Origin: Terasakiella pusilla DSM 6293
GTDB lineage: Bacteria > Pseudomonadota > Alphaproteobacteria > Rhodospirillales > Terasakiellaceae
Direction: 5' to 3'
DNA length: 64,000 nucleotides
NCBI RefSeq assembly: GCF_000688235.1
Contig: NZ_JHYO01000011.1
Span: 1 to 64,000, forward strand
The stretch's first letter is position 1. Every line of letters starts with the position of its first letter. The position numbers and the translations under genes were made by a program. Under the pieces are notes generated by a model that worked only from the letters and a program-made list of their open reading frames with translations, was not told where the DNA came from and made no database searches. This document shows, piece after piece, positions 56,028-63,989 of this stretch.

Positions 56028-56486
56028 TTATAATGATTTTTCCAGATACACCACGTTGTCTAACGGGTTGGTGTAGTACGGATCACATGCTTCGAAACCC
56101 AGTTGACTATATAAAGAAAGGGCAGCTTTTAAGTGTGCCAACGTGTCTAGTCGCATGGTTTTAAAGCCCCGTGCACTGGCCTTGTCTAAAATGGTCTGGG
56201 CCAGAATTTTGCCAATACCTTTTCCCTTAAACTGGTCGCGCACATAAAGGCGTTTCATTTCGCAGGTTTGATCCGCGGTCAGCGGCCACATGCCAACGCA
56301 GCCACAGATAGCACCATCCCAATATGCCAACAGCAGGACGTCGTATTTTAGTTTCAGGTTTTCAAGTTCGGTTTCAAACCCTTGAAAGCACAGATCAACA
56401 CCCAGTGCGGTCTGATACTCTCGAAAAAGCTGTTTGATAGTGTCGTAATCCTGTGCCGTCGTGGCTTCTGTGAGGGTGAGGCTCAT
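56028..56486 (-). CDS. GNAT-family N-acetyltransferase
   Basis: A 152-residue acetyltransferase: 'EMKRLYVRDQFKGKGIGKIL' holds the acetyl-CoA-binding Q/RxxGxG/A motif, followed by 'MRLDTLAHLKAALSLYSQLGF'. Substrate is unknown, small-molecule type likely. The start at 56486 overlaps the upstream PhzF gene's stop (ATGA), so it is the last gene of a seven-gene minus-strand operon headed by DUF1127. An in-frame ATG at 56519 is less likely. Confidence 0.85.
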   Translation of the reverse strand: MSLTLTEATTAQDYDTIKQLFREYQTALGVDLCFQGFETELENLKLKYDVLLLAYWDGAICGCVGMWPLTADQTCEMKRLYVRDQFKGKGIGKILAQTILDKASARGFKTMRLDTLAHLKAALSLYSQLGFEACDPYYTNPLDNVVYLEKSL

Positions 56487-57262
56487 AAGAAGATTGTTCC
56501 CTTGAGAAACAGGCTGCATTGCCCCATGAGTTCAACCCGATTGCCTTTTAAGGTGCAGGTCACATCCCCGCCGCGCATTGAAACTTGGCGCGCGCGCAAG
56601 GTGGCCTTGCCCAGCTTATCCGCCCAATAAGGGGCGGAGACACAATGGGCGGCCCCTGTGACCGGATCTTCTGTAATGCCGTGACCGGGGGCGAAACAGC
56701 GTGAGACAAAATCATAATCGCGGCTGCGGGCGGTTAAAATAAACTCACCCGGCGCAATCTTTGCCAAGGCGTTGTGGTCGGGGGTGGCGTTGAGGACATC
56801 TTGTTCGTTTTTGACGACGCAAAGAACAAAATGATTTTCATGGGTTTCAAGGATCGGCACGCCCAAGGCCTCGCTCAATCCCGCGGGGATGGGACAGGGT
56901 TTGGGGGCTTTGGTGGGAAAATCCATGATGATATCGTCGCCTTTTTTAAGGACGATCAGTTCCCCGCTTTGTGTTTCAAAATGAATAAGATTTTTGTCAA
57001 ACCCCAGTTCATTAAAAATGACGGAAGAGGCCGCAAGGGTCGCGTGACCACATAACGGGACTTCGGTTGTGGGGGTGAACCAGCGCAGATGGAAGCCTTT
57101 GTCCGTCGGCACAAAAAAAGCCGTCTCCGAAACATTGTTTTCGGCGGCGATTTTTTGCAACAACGCATCGTCGAGCCATGCTGTCAGAGGAATGACGGCT
57201 GCCGGATTTCCCTGAAGTGTTTTTTGCGTAAAGGCATCAACGTGAAAAAAGGGCAGTTGCAT
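56483..57262 (-). CDS. PhzF-family isomerase-like protein, copy 1
   Basis: A 259-residue two-lobed PhzF fold. The catalytic Glu46 is in 'AAENNVSETAFFV'; 'EVPLCGHATLAASSVIF' and 'DPVTGAAHCVSAPYW' are the other signature blocks. Known PhzF proteins isomerise trans-2,3-dihydro-3-hydroxyanthranilate; most homologues are uncharacterised epimerases or isomerases. It is a close paralogue of the next upstream gene, with the same length. It is co-transcribed with the GNAT gene. No phenazine genes are nearby. Confidence 0.88.
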   Translation of the reverse strand: MQLPFFHVDAFTQKTLQGNPAAVIPLTAWLDDALLQKIAAENNVSETAFFVPTDKGFHLRWFTPTTEVPLCGHATLAASSVIFNELGFDKNLIHFETQSGELIVLKKGDDIIMDFPTKAPKPCPIPAGLSEALGVPILETHENHFVLCVVKNEQDVLNATPDHNALAKIAPGEFILTARSRDYDFVSRCFAPGHGITEDPVTGAAHCVSAPYWADKLGKATLRARQVSMRGGDVTCTLKGNRVELMGQCSLFLKGTIFL

Positions 57263-57277
57263 TTTTTAAGCCGGATT

Positions 57278-57322
57278 GATTGGAGAAGACACAAGGCTTA
57301 CATGCTAGCGTATTCTCCAATC
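57278..57322. repeat. Perfect 10-bp inverted repeat between the two PhzF genes
   Basis: GATTGGAGAA (57278-57287) and TTCTCCAATC (57313-57322) are separated by 25 bp. No T run follows on either strand, so an operator, mRNA processing or stability site is more likely than a terminator. Confidence 0.55.
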
Positions 57323-57336
57323 TATTTTCCAGTCTT

Positions 57337-58116
57337 TTAAATGGTAATCTGGCCTTTTAAGTAGAGCTGAGCACGCCCAAAGAGATCAACACGGTCACCT
57401 TTTACATCGCATTGGATATTGCCACCGCGTTTGGAGACCTGACGGGCGTTTAGCGAGGTTTTCCCCAGACGCTCTGCCCAGAAGGGGGCGGAGACACAAT
57501 GGGCGGACCCGGTCACGGGATCTTCTTCGATCCCATGGGAGGGAGCAAAGCAGCGTGAGACAAAATCATATTTTTTGCTGCGCGCGGTCAGGATAAAGTC
57601 CGCCGGTTCAATGCGGGCAAGGGCCTGATGGTCGGGCTTGGAATTGATGACATCTTCTTCGTTTTCGCAGACGACAAGGCAAAACCGGTTTTGATGCGCT
57701 TCAAGCAGTTTAACGCCAAACGCCTCTTCCAAACCGTCGGGGATCGCGCAGGGGGTTGGCGGCTTTGTCGGGAAGTTCATCACAAAACCATCGTCACGGC
57801 GCTTGACCACCAGCGGGCCGCTTTTAGTTTCAAAGGTGATTTCATCCTTGTCCCAGCCCAGTTCGCGGTAAATCACAAAGCTGGTGGCAAGGGTGGCATG
57901 TCCGCACAACGGTACCTCAACGGTTGGAGTGAACCAACGTAGATGGAATCCACCGTCGGTGGGGACGAAAAAGGCCGTTTCCGACAGGTTGTTTTCCGCC
58001 GCAATGCCCAACATGGTGTCATCGTCCAGCCAGTCTGTGAGGGGGACGACAGCGGCGGGATTGCCTTCAAAGACGTTATCGGCGAAGGCATCGACTTGAT
58101 AGATATCGAGTTTCAT
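57337..58116 (-). CDS. PhzF-family isomerase-like protein, copy 2
   Basis: A 259-residue protein, strongly similar to copy 1 throughout. The catalytic Glu46 is in 'AAENNLSETAFFV'; 'EVPLCGHATLATSFVIY' and 'DPVTGSAHCVSAPFW' match the same blocks. The two genes are a tandem duplication whose members have diverged but kept all signature residues. It begins 18 bp after the AlaX-type gene. A 74-bp spacer with an inverted repeat separates it from copy 1, the largest gap within the operon. Confidence 0.88.
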   Translation of the reverse strand: MKLDIYQVDAFADNVFEGNPAAVVPLTDWLDDDTMLGIAAENNLSETAFFVPTDGGFHLRWFTPTVEVPLCGHATLATSFVIYRELGWDKDEITFETKSGPLVVKRRDDGFVMNFPTKPPTPCAIPDGLEEAFGVKLLEAHQNRFCLVVCENEEDVINSKPDHQALARIEPADFILTARSKKYDFVSRCFAPSHGIEEDPVTGSAHCVSAPFWAERLGKTSLNARQVSKRGGNIQCDVKGDRVDLFGRAQLYLKGQITI

Positions 58117-58134
58117 TAATTGTGTATTCCAAAG

Positions 58135-58839
58135 TTAGGCGAAATGGATATTGATGCGACGGTTCTGTTTGCCCTTTTTTTCGATCTTTCCAACGCGGAT
58201 GGGACCGATTTCAGCCGTTGAGCGCACGTGGGTTCCGCCACAAGGTTGGTAATCTACATCACTGATGGTGATTGTGCGAACAGTTCCTTGCCCCATCGGT
58301 GGCTTAACCGACATGGTGCGGATCAGGTCTGGATTTGCGTCCAGTTCGGCATCGGTGATGGTGCCAATAGTGACGGGTTTATCTGCGTCAATTTCTGCAT
58401 TCAGCGCGGCGCTCAGGGCTTCTTTATCAGGGCTTTCAGGCAGGTCGAAATCCAGCCGGCTTTTGTCTAACCCGATGGAGCCGCCGGACACCGCCGCATC
58501 CACTTTGGAACAGAGGATATGAAGGGCAGTATGCATGCGCATCAGTTTGTAGCGTCGATCCCAATCAAGGGTGCAGGTAACAGGGCTGCCCACAGCGGGC
58601 AGAGCCGTTCCCTCAGCAACGATGTGAAGCAGGTCGCCACTGTCACGGTCTTTTACGGTATCGATGATGGGGTAGGTCTGGCCTTCATCGCTTGTGAGGG
58701 TGCCGCAATCGCCGGGCTGGCCGCCACCTGTTGGATAAAAGACGGTTTGATCCAGTATGATGGCGTTGTCTTTAGTGTTGGTGACTGTTGCAGTGCATTC
58801 TTTTAGATAGCTGTCTTCACGAAACAGTTCTTTCGTCAT
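58135..58839 (-). CDS. AlaX-type alanyl-tRNA editing protein
   Basis: A 234-residue stand-alone homologue of the AlaRS editing domain. 'VFYPTGGGQPGDCG' and 'RMHTALHILCSKVDA' (HxxxH) with 'QPCGGTHVRSTAEIG' (CxxxH) supply the zinc-binding deacylase site. AlaX proteins hydrolyse mischarged Ser- or Gly-tRNA-Ala. Residue details do not tell serine from glycine preference. It is embedded between amino-acid exporter genes and PhzF genes in one operon, which hints at coping with raised levels of a non-cognate amino acid. Confidence 0.9.
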   Translation of the reverse strand: MTKELFREDSYLKECTATVTNTKDNAIILDQTVFYPTGGGQPGDCGTLTSDEGQTYPIIDTVKDRDSGDLLHIVAEGTALPAVGSPVTCTLDWDRRYKLMRMHTALHILCSKVDAAVSGGSIGLDKSRLDFDLPESPDKEALSAALNAEIDADKPVTIGTITDAELDANPDLIRTMSVKPPMGQGTVRTITISDVDYQPCGGTHVRSTAEIGPIRVGKIEKKGKQNRRINIHFA

Positions 58840-58851
58840 AAGTTTTTCTCC

Positions 58852-59397
58852 CTATAAGATCATTGATAAAACCATGATCATGGCAAGCATGACATAGAGG
58901 ATACGGGTTCTCAGGGGATTGTCGATCAGGAAATGGCGCAGCCATGCACCGGCAAAAATCCAGGTGGCACAGACCACGTTTGCAGAGGTAAAGACGATGG
59001 CACCGGTGACGGCGTCCAGACCGTAAGAACTTGCCCCGGCAAACGCCATCATCAGGGCTTTGGGGTTGATCCATTGAAAGGCCGCCGCGCGAAAGAATCC
59101 CCAAGGTTTGTCGTTGGCGGTTTCTTCATCAAAACTGGTCGGTGCGGTGGCAATCTTGAAGGCGATATAGAGCAACAAAGCCATGGCCACCCATTCCAGC
59201 ATTGCCATCGTGCCAGTGGGAAGGAGTGGCAGAATAGAACCCACCGCCAAAAACATAAAACCGAAGCCCAGATTAATGCCAAACAGGTGGGGCAAGGTCC
59301 GTTTGATCCCAAAACGCACACCAGAGGCCATGAGCATGGAATTGTTCGGGCCGGGTGTGATGGAGCTGACGAGTGCAAAAAGGGCAAAGTTCAACAT
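58852..59397 (-). CDS. LysE-family exporter
   Basis: A 181-residue membrane protein with about five or six helices. The opening 'ALVSSITPGPNNSMLMASG' and 'FQWINPKALMMAFAG' are LysE/RhtB family signatures. It is shorter than the usual 200-210 residues. Probable role: export of an amino acid or derivative. Its start lies inside the 3' end of the EamA gene (seven-base overlap), so the two are tightly coupled. Substrate unknown. Confidence 0.85.
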   Translation of the reverse strand: MLNFALFALVSSITPGPNNSMLMASGVRFGIKRTLPHLFGINLGFGFMFLAVGSILPLLPTGTMAMLEWVAMALLLYIAFKIATAPTSFDEETANDKPWGFFRAAAFQWINPKALMMAFAGASSYGLDAVTGAIVFTSANVVCATWIFAGAWLRHFLIDNPLRTRILYVMLAMIMVLSMIL

Positions 59398-60278
59398 GCT
59401 TTTGACTTTCGTTTTAACAGGAAGCCCGCGGGGATGGTGTTGAAATAGAGACCAGTGATAATCAAGATCGCACCAACCATAATGTTGATGGTGATTGGTT
59501 CATTTAAAATGATCGCAGACGAACTGAGGCCAAAGATCGGCACCAGGAGGGAAAAGGGCGCAACTGTTCCGGCCGCATAGGTCTTAAACAAAAAGGCCCA
59601 GATGCCAAATCCCATGAGGGTTGCGATAAACGCCAGATAAACCACGCTACCAATCCCGCTGTAGGAAAGATGCGTGACGGCATAGCTGATGGCGTCCGGT
59701 CCTTCGTAAAACCAGGAAACCGCAAACAACACGGGCGCAGAAAAAGCGCTGACCCAGATGATCAGATACAGGGGATTGCTGCTTTGTGCCTTCTTCATGG
59801 CAAGATTGGATAGCCCCCAAAAGAGAGCGCCAAACACGACAAAGGTGACACCTAACAGCGCGCTTTTTTCCTCGGCCTGTTCAACAAGGACAAAACCAAG
59901 GCCGATAAAAGCAAGGGTCATGCCGAAAAGTTGACGTCGGCTCGGGCGTTCCTCAAGTAAGAAGAACGCCAGAATAACCGTGAAAAATGCCTGCATTTGT
60001 AAAACAAGAGAGCTTAAGCCCGCGCCGGACCCCAAATCCATGCCGATAAATAAAAGGCTGAATTTAAAAATGCCAAGGCAAAGGGCAATCGCAATAATCC
60101 AGTGAAGGGGAGCAGGGCGGGTCTTCCAGATGAAAATCAGTGGAAGCCCCGCCAGCCCGAAGCGCAAAGTGGACAATAAAATCGGGGGGAAACTTTCCAG
60201 CCCGACTTTAATGACAACGAAATTGACCCCCCATGCCGCCATCACACAGACAGCGAGGAAGATATGACCGGGTTTCAT
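59391..60278 (-). CDS. EamA-family DMT exporter
   Basis: A 295-residue protein of ten helices in two EamA repeats ('MAAWGVNFVVIKVGLESFPP' and the second from about residue 150). Relatives include RhtA, YdcZ-like and PecM amino-acid or metabolite exporters. It begins three bases after the DUF1127 gene and overlaps LysE. Two different exporter families side by side in one operon suggest export of amino compounds under MocR control. Confidence 0.88.
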   Translation of the reverse strand: MKPGHIFLAVCVMAAWGVNFVVIKVGLESFPPILLSTLRFGLAGLPLIFIWKTRPAPLHWIIAIALCLGIFKFSLLFIGMDLGSGAGLSSLVLQMQAFFTVILAFFLLEERPSRRQLFGMTLAFIGLGFVLVEQAEEKSALLGVTFVVFGALFWGLSNLAMKKAQSSNPLYLIIWVSAFSAPVLFAVSWFYEGPDAISYAVTHLSYSGIGSVVYLAFIATLMGFGIWAFLFKTYAAGTVAPFSLLVPIFGLSSSAIILNEPITINIMVGAILIITGLYFNTIPAGFLLKRKSKAC

Positions 60279-60281
60279 AAA

Positions 60282-60533
60282 TCATGCCTTCCAGAAAGGT
60301 TTTTGCGCTTCTTTCTCGATATCGGCACGGGAGCGGCCGATATCTTTGAGAATGTCGTCGGACATTTGTCTCATTTTGAAACGTTGGCGTGATCGCTCAT
60401 GCCATGTCCAGAGCAAGGTCACAAGCTGGAGTGCATCCGCCTTGACCATGCGCGCGCCGGTCTTTGCCCATTGGCCCCAGCTCAGCTGCGGGGCAGTTTG
60501 TGTGTCGATTGTATCGATACATTCCTGTCTCAT
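60282..60533 (-). CDS. DUF1127 small protein
   Basis: An 83-residue protein with a DUF1127 C-terminus ('MRQMSDDILKDIGRSRADIE'), common in Alphaproteobacteria. Small DUF1127 proteins have been linked to RNA turnover and phosphate or stress control in Rhizobiales and relatives; its role here is unknown. It heads the minus-strand operon; codons 5-9 overlap a palindrome TGTATCGATACA that resembles the MocR sites nearby. Confidence 0.85.
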   Translation of the reverse strand: MRQECIDTIDTQTAPQLSWGQWAKTGARMVKADALQLVTLLWTWHERSRQRFKMRQMSDDILKDIGRSRADIEKEAQKPFWKA

Positions 60534-60624
60534 CGGTCGTTACTCCGCCTGTGTTTGTGAAAATTACTTGATGACAATAAAGTTATCAATCGATACAATG
60601 TGACGTCAATTGATGCATTGTCAC
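60508..60624. promoter_or_regulatory. Repeated MocR-type operator sites in the divergent region
   Basis: CAATCGATACAATGTGAC (60587-60604) is repeated as CAATTGATGCATTGTCAC (60607-60624), 14 of 18 identical and 20 bp apart, so on the same helix face. The core ATCGATACAAT also occurs inverted as ATTGTATCGAT at 60508-60518, inside the DUF1127 start. This layout is typical of MocR-regulated divergent promoters. Confidence 0.65.
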
Positions 60625-60651
60625 CATAACAATATTTTCAGGATTACTAAA

Positions 60652-62046
60652 ATGCCCTCATGGATACCGAAAATTGAAGATCGCAAAGGTCCCCGCTATA
60701 TCGCTATCGCGGATGCAATTGATGATGCGATCAAAGAAGGTGTCCTGAAACCCAATGACCGTTTGCCGACCCATCGTGATCTGGCCTATGACCTTGGGGT
60801 GACCGTAGGGACCGTGTCGCGGGCCTATGCCGAAGCGGTGCGTCGGGGGCAGGTTGTAGGGGAAGTCGGGCGCGGAACCTACGTGCGACCGGATGATGCG
60901 ACGGGCCATCCGTTTCATATCCCCTATGATATCAATCCGGACACTTATGACTTTAGTTTGAACTTCCCCGCAGAAGGGGAACGGGTGGAATATTTGCGAC
61001 AATCCCTCATGGTGGTGGCGCAAGACCCCGGCCTTGGGGCCTTGATGCGCTATCAAAGTGAACAAGGGATGGAACATCACCGACGATCCTTTGCAAAATG
61101 GGCGGCGCATCATAATGCACCGGATGACGCGGATCGTATTGTGGTATCCAACGGGGTACAGCACGCCATGACTTTGTCCTTGATGGCGCTGGTGCGTGCG
61201 GGTGATACGTTGTTGTGTGAAGAATATACCTATCCCGGCATCCGCACCTTGGCGAGCCAATTGGGCCTAAAGGTTACAGGGCTTGCCATGGATGAACATG
61301 GGATCATCCCGGAACGATTGGAAGATGCGATCGTGCAGACCGGTGCGCGTGTGCTCTATTGCATGCCGAACTACCAGAATCCGACCAGTACCATCATGCC
61401 CTTTGAGCGTCGAAAGCAGATTGCCGAAATTGCCACGCGATATGGCATCTGGATCATCGAGGATGATATCTACGGTTTTTTGCATGACAATCCAGCAGCC
61501 CATACGCCTTTTGCCCGTATGTTGCCGGAGCAGACCTTTTATTTGAACGGGGCTTCCAAATGTGTGAGCCCCGGTATTCGGGTTGGCTTTGTCCTGGCAC
61601 CAAGCGCGAAGGTACAATCGGTTGCGGCCTGTATGCGTTTAAGCAATTGGATGGCGGCCCCTTTGAATGTGGAAGTCACCTGCCGCTGGATTGAAAATGG
61701 CAAGATTTTTGAGATGATGGAATGGCACCGCGCGGAAGCCTTGCAGCGTCAGGAAATCCTGTTTGAAAACTTTAAGGGCCGCGATATTCAATCCATGCCG
61801 CGCTGCTATCACAGTTGGTTAAAGTTGCCCTATCCGTGGACATCCGACATGTTTAGTCTTCGTGCGCGCGAACGCAATGTCTCGATCTTGCCCTCTTCGG
61901 TCTTTTATACCGGCAAAGGTACTCCGCTAAATGCGGTGCGGATCTGTTATGGTGCGCCACCCAACCTTGAAAATGTCGCGGAAGGCATGAAACGGTTGGG
62001 TGACTTGATTGAGGAAGAAATTCACGCCTTCCAAAGCGTTATGTGA
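60652..62046 (+). CDS. MocR-type GntR regulator with aminotransferase-like domain
   Basis: A 464-residue regulator. The N-terminal winged helix (about 1-70) shows 'LPTHRDLAYDLGVTVGTVSR'; the rest is a PLP-fold class I aminotransferase domain with 'NYQNPTSTIMPFERR', the PLP Asp in 'IIEDDIYGFL' and the Schiff-base Lys in 'LNGASKCVSPGIRVGF'. MocR proteins sense PLP adducts or amino compounds and usually control the divergent gene. Here that is DUF1127-EamA-LysE-AlaX-PhzF. The start at 60652 follows AGGA. Its stop overlaps the convergent lrgB end by eight bases. Confidence 0.92.
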   Translation: MPSWIPKIEDRKGPRYIAIADAIDDAIKEGVLKPNDRLPTHRDLAYDLGVTVGTVSRAYAEAVRRGQVVGEVGRGTYVRPDDATGHPFHIPYDINPDTYDFSLNFPAEGERVEYLRQSLMVVAQDPGLGALMRYQSEQGMEHHRRSFAKWAAHHNAPDDADRIVVSNGVQHAMTLSLMALVRAGDTLLCEEYTYPGIRTLASQLGLKVTGLAMDEHGIIPERLEDAIVQTGARVLYCMPNYQNPTSTIMPFERRKQIAEIATRYGIWIIEDDIYGFLHDNPAAHTPFARMLPEQTFYLNGASKCVSPGIRVGFVLAPSAKVQSVAACMRLSNWMAAPLNVEVTCRWIENGKIFEMMEWHRAEALQRQEILFENFKGRDIQSMPRCYHSWLKLPYPWTSDMFSLRARERNVSILPSSVFYTGKGTPLNAVRICYGAPPNLENVAEGMKRLGDLIEEEIHAFQSVM

Positions 62047-62755
62047 AAAACAGCATTAAAAGGGGCAGCAGTAGGGCGGTCGCCAAGGCGTTGAGTCCCA
62101 TGCCCAGCCCCGCAAAAGCGCCTGCGGTTTCATGGACATTGAGCTTACGTGCGGTCCCGATCCCATGTGAGGCAATGCCGACAGCAATGCCGCGGGCTTT
62201 TTTATCTTTTACTCCGACAAGGCTAAGGACGGCCCCGCCCAGTACAGCGCCCGTGACCCCGCTGAGGATCACCAGCACCGCCGTCAATGAAGGGGTGCCA
62301 CCGATAATATCCGATAATCCCATGGCAACAGGGGCCGTGACGGATTTTGGCGCGAGGGAAAGAAGGGTTTCAGCACTTCCACCCAGCAGATAGGCGACGC
62401 CGACTCCGCTTGCGATGGCAAAAAGCCCGCCCAGAATAACGGTTGCGAAAATGGGGAAAAGGGCAGCTTTGACATGGTGCAGATTTTTATACAGCGGCAC
62501 CGCCAGAGCAACCGTTGCCGGACCGAGCAGAAAATGGATGTATTTGGCCCCGTCAAAGTAGGTCAGATAGTCGGTCTTCGTGATCCACAGGATAAACGTA
62601 ATGGTGATGATGGAAAACAGGACCGGATTGGCAAGCGGGTGTTGGTTTGTCTTTTGATACATCCAGTTACCCGCACAAAAACAGCCAAGGGTGACGAAAA
62701 TTCCCAAAAGGGGTGTTTGTGCCAGATGGGCCCATAGATCCGTAAGCAGGGTCAT
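62039..62755 (-). CDS. lrgB: LrgB/CidB-family membrane protein
   Basis: A 238-residue membrane protein with about seven helices. 'LLSLAPKSVTAPVAMGLSDI' and 'ARGIAVGIASHGIGTARKLN' are the LrgB signatures. It forms a unit with the LrgA/CidA protein, encoded upstream with a four-base overlap. LrgAB/CidAB modulate murein hydrolase activity and, in some bacteria, transport pyruvate or glycolate. Confidence 0.9.
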   Translation of the reverse strand: MTLLTDLWAHLAQTPLLGIFVTLGCFCAGNWMYQKTNQHPLANPVLFSIITITFILWITKTDYLTYFDGAKYIHFLLGPATVALAVPLYKNLHHVKAALFPIFATVILGGLFAIASGVGVAYLLGGSAETLLSLAPKSVTAPVAMGLSDIIGGTPSLTAVLVILSGVTGAVLGGAVLSLVGVKDKKARGIAVGIASHGIGTARKLNVHETAGAFAGLGMGLNALATALLLPLLMLFFT

Positions 62756-63090
62756 GACGATTTATCCAGTAGCTTCATGACAAGGCCACTAAAGGCAATA
62801 GTCAGCAAGGTTGCGCCAAAGACGGCGGCACTGATTGGTAACCATTCGGCCGCAATCAAATTAAAATGCAGGGAAACGCCGACCCCTGCAGGGATAAACA
62901 AAAGCGACAGAATTTTAAGCAAGCCGCCTGCTGCTTGATCCAACCCATCGGGTACGCCGTTTTTGACGATCAGGATCAACAATAATAACGCCATCCCGAT
63001 AACCGGGCCGGGGATGGGCGCGCCTGTCAAAAAGACGATGGCTTCCCCGACCAGTTGCAGGGCGCAGAGCAGGAAAAAATACATCAGCAT
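62752..63090 (-). CDS. lrgA: CidA/LrgA-family holin-like protein
   Basis: A 112-residue protein with four hydrophobic segments. 'GAPIPGPVIGMALLLL' is the family signature. It sits between the OxyR-type regulator (2-bp gap) and lrgB (overlap ATGA), so all three genes form one transcript. Role as for lrgB: control of autolysis or small-carboxylate movement. Confidence 0.9.
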   Translation of the reverse strand: MLMYFFLLCALQLVGEAIVFLTGAPIPGPVIGMALLLLILIVKNGVPDGLDQAAGGLLKILSLLFIPAGVGVSLHFNLIAAEWLPISAAVFGATLLTIAFSGLVMKLLDKSS

Positions 63091-63092
63091 GA

Positions 63093-63989
63093 TCAGCTAA
63101 TCTCTCTCAGGAATTGTCCTAGAAGGGTGAACTCTTCTTTACGACCGGATGTTTTGCGCCAGACCAAACCAATATCACGGGGCGGACTGTTTTTAGACAG
63201 GGGCAGGGTCACAAGGTCGGTGCCGCGTGTGATACCGGCTTTGATCGCCATTTCCGGCAGGAGCGTAATCCCCAGACCATTGGCGACCATATGAACGATG
63301 GTGGACAGGCTGGTTGCCCCAAATTCGTTGATATTGCGCGCCCCTTCCCAAGAGCAGGCGGCCATGGCGTGATCGCGCAGGCAGTGACCTTCTTCAAGCA
63401 GCAGGAGGTTTTCAGAAATAATCTCCTGATTCTCGATCTGCTTTTTCTTGGCGAGTGGATGGTCTTTTGGCAAGGCACAGTAAAAGCGATCTTGCATAAA
63501 GGTGAAACTGTCAATGGTGTCGCTTTCGTAGGGAAGCGCTAGGATCAGCACATCAAGCTGGCCTTCCTTGAGGGCGGCGAGTAAACGTTCGGTCTGGTCT
63601 TCTTTTAGATATAGGGTGAGATCGGGGAAGTGGCGGCGCACGTCTTCCATGATCTGTGGCAGCAAGTAAGGGCCGATTGTCGGGATGACCCCAAGACGTA
63701 ATTCACCATTTAAGGGAGAGCCTTTGGCGCGGGCCATTTCCATCAAGCTATCGGCCTGTACCATGATATCTTTTGCGCGCTTTAGCACTTCCTCGCCGAT
63801 AGGGGTGACGAGGACACTGCGCTTTGTTCGCTCCAGAAGCTGCACGCCAAGAATATCTTCAAATTCCCGAATGGCGGCGCTGAGGGTCGGCTGGGTGACA
63901 AAGCAAGCGTCAGCGGCTTGGCCAAAATGTTTGAATTTTGCAACCGAGATAAAATATTTCAGGTGCTTGAGTGTGTATGTCGCGTTCAT
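63093..63989 (-). CDS. oxyR: OxyR-type LysR-family regulator
   Basis: A 298-residue LTTR. The N-terminal HTH reads 'FGQAADACFVTQPTLSAAIR'; the effector domain contains 'LLLEEGHCLRDHAMAAC', with two cysteines nine positions apart as in E. coli OxyR Cys199/Cys208, and similar flanking residues. So it is likely a peroxide sensor. It is the first gene of a unit with lrgAB, unlike the usual OxyR with catalase or peroxidase neighbours. Start ATG at 63989; the promoter is at or beyond the window edge. Confidence 0.85.
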   Translation of the reverse strand: MNATYTLKHLKYFISVAKFKHFGQAADACFVTQPTLSAAIREFEDILGVQLLERTKRSVLVTPIGEEVLKRAKDIMVQADSLMEMARAKGSPLNGELRLGVIPTIGPYLLPQIMEDVRRHFPDLTLYLKEDQTERLLAALKEGQLDVLILALPYESDTIDSFTFMQDRFYCALPKDHPLAKKKQIENQEIISENLLLLEEGHCLRDHAMAACSWEGARNINEFGATSLSTIVHMVANGLGITLLPEMAIKAGITRGTDLVTLPLSKNSPPRDIGLVWRKTSGRKEEFTLLGQFLREIS

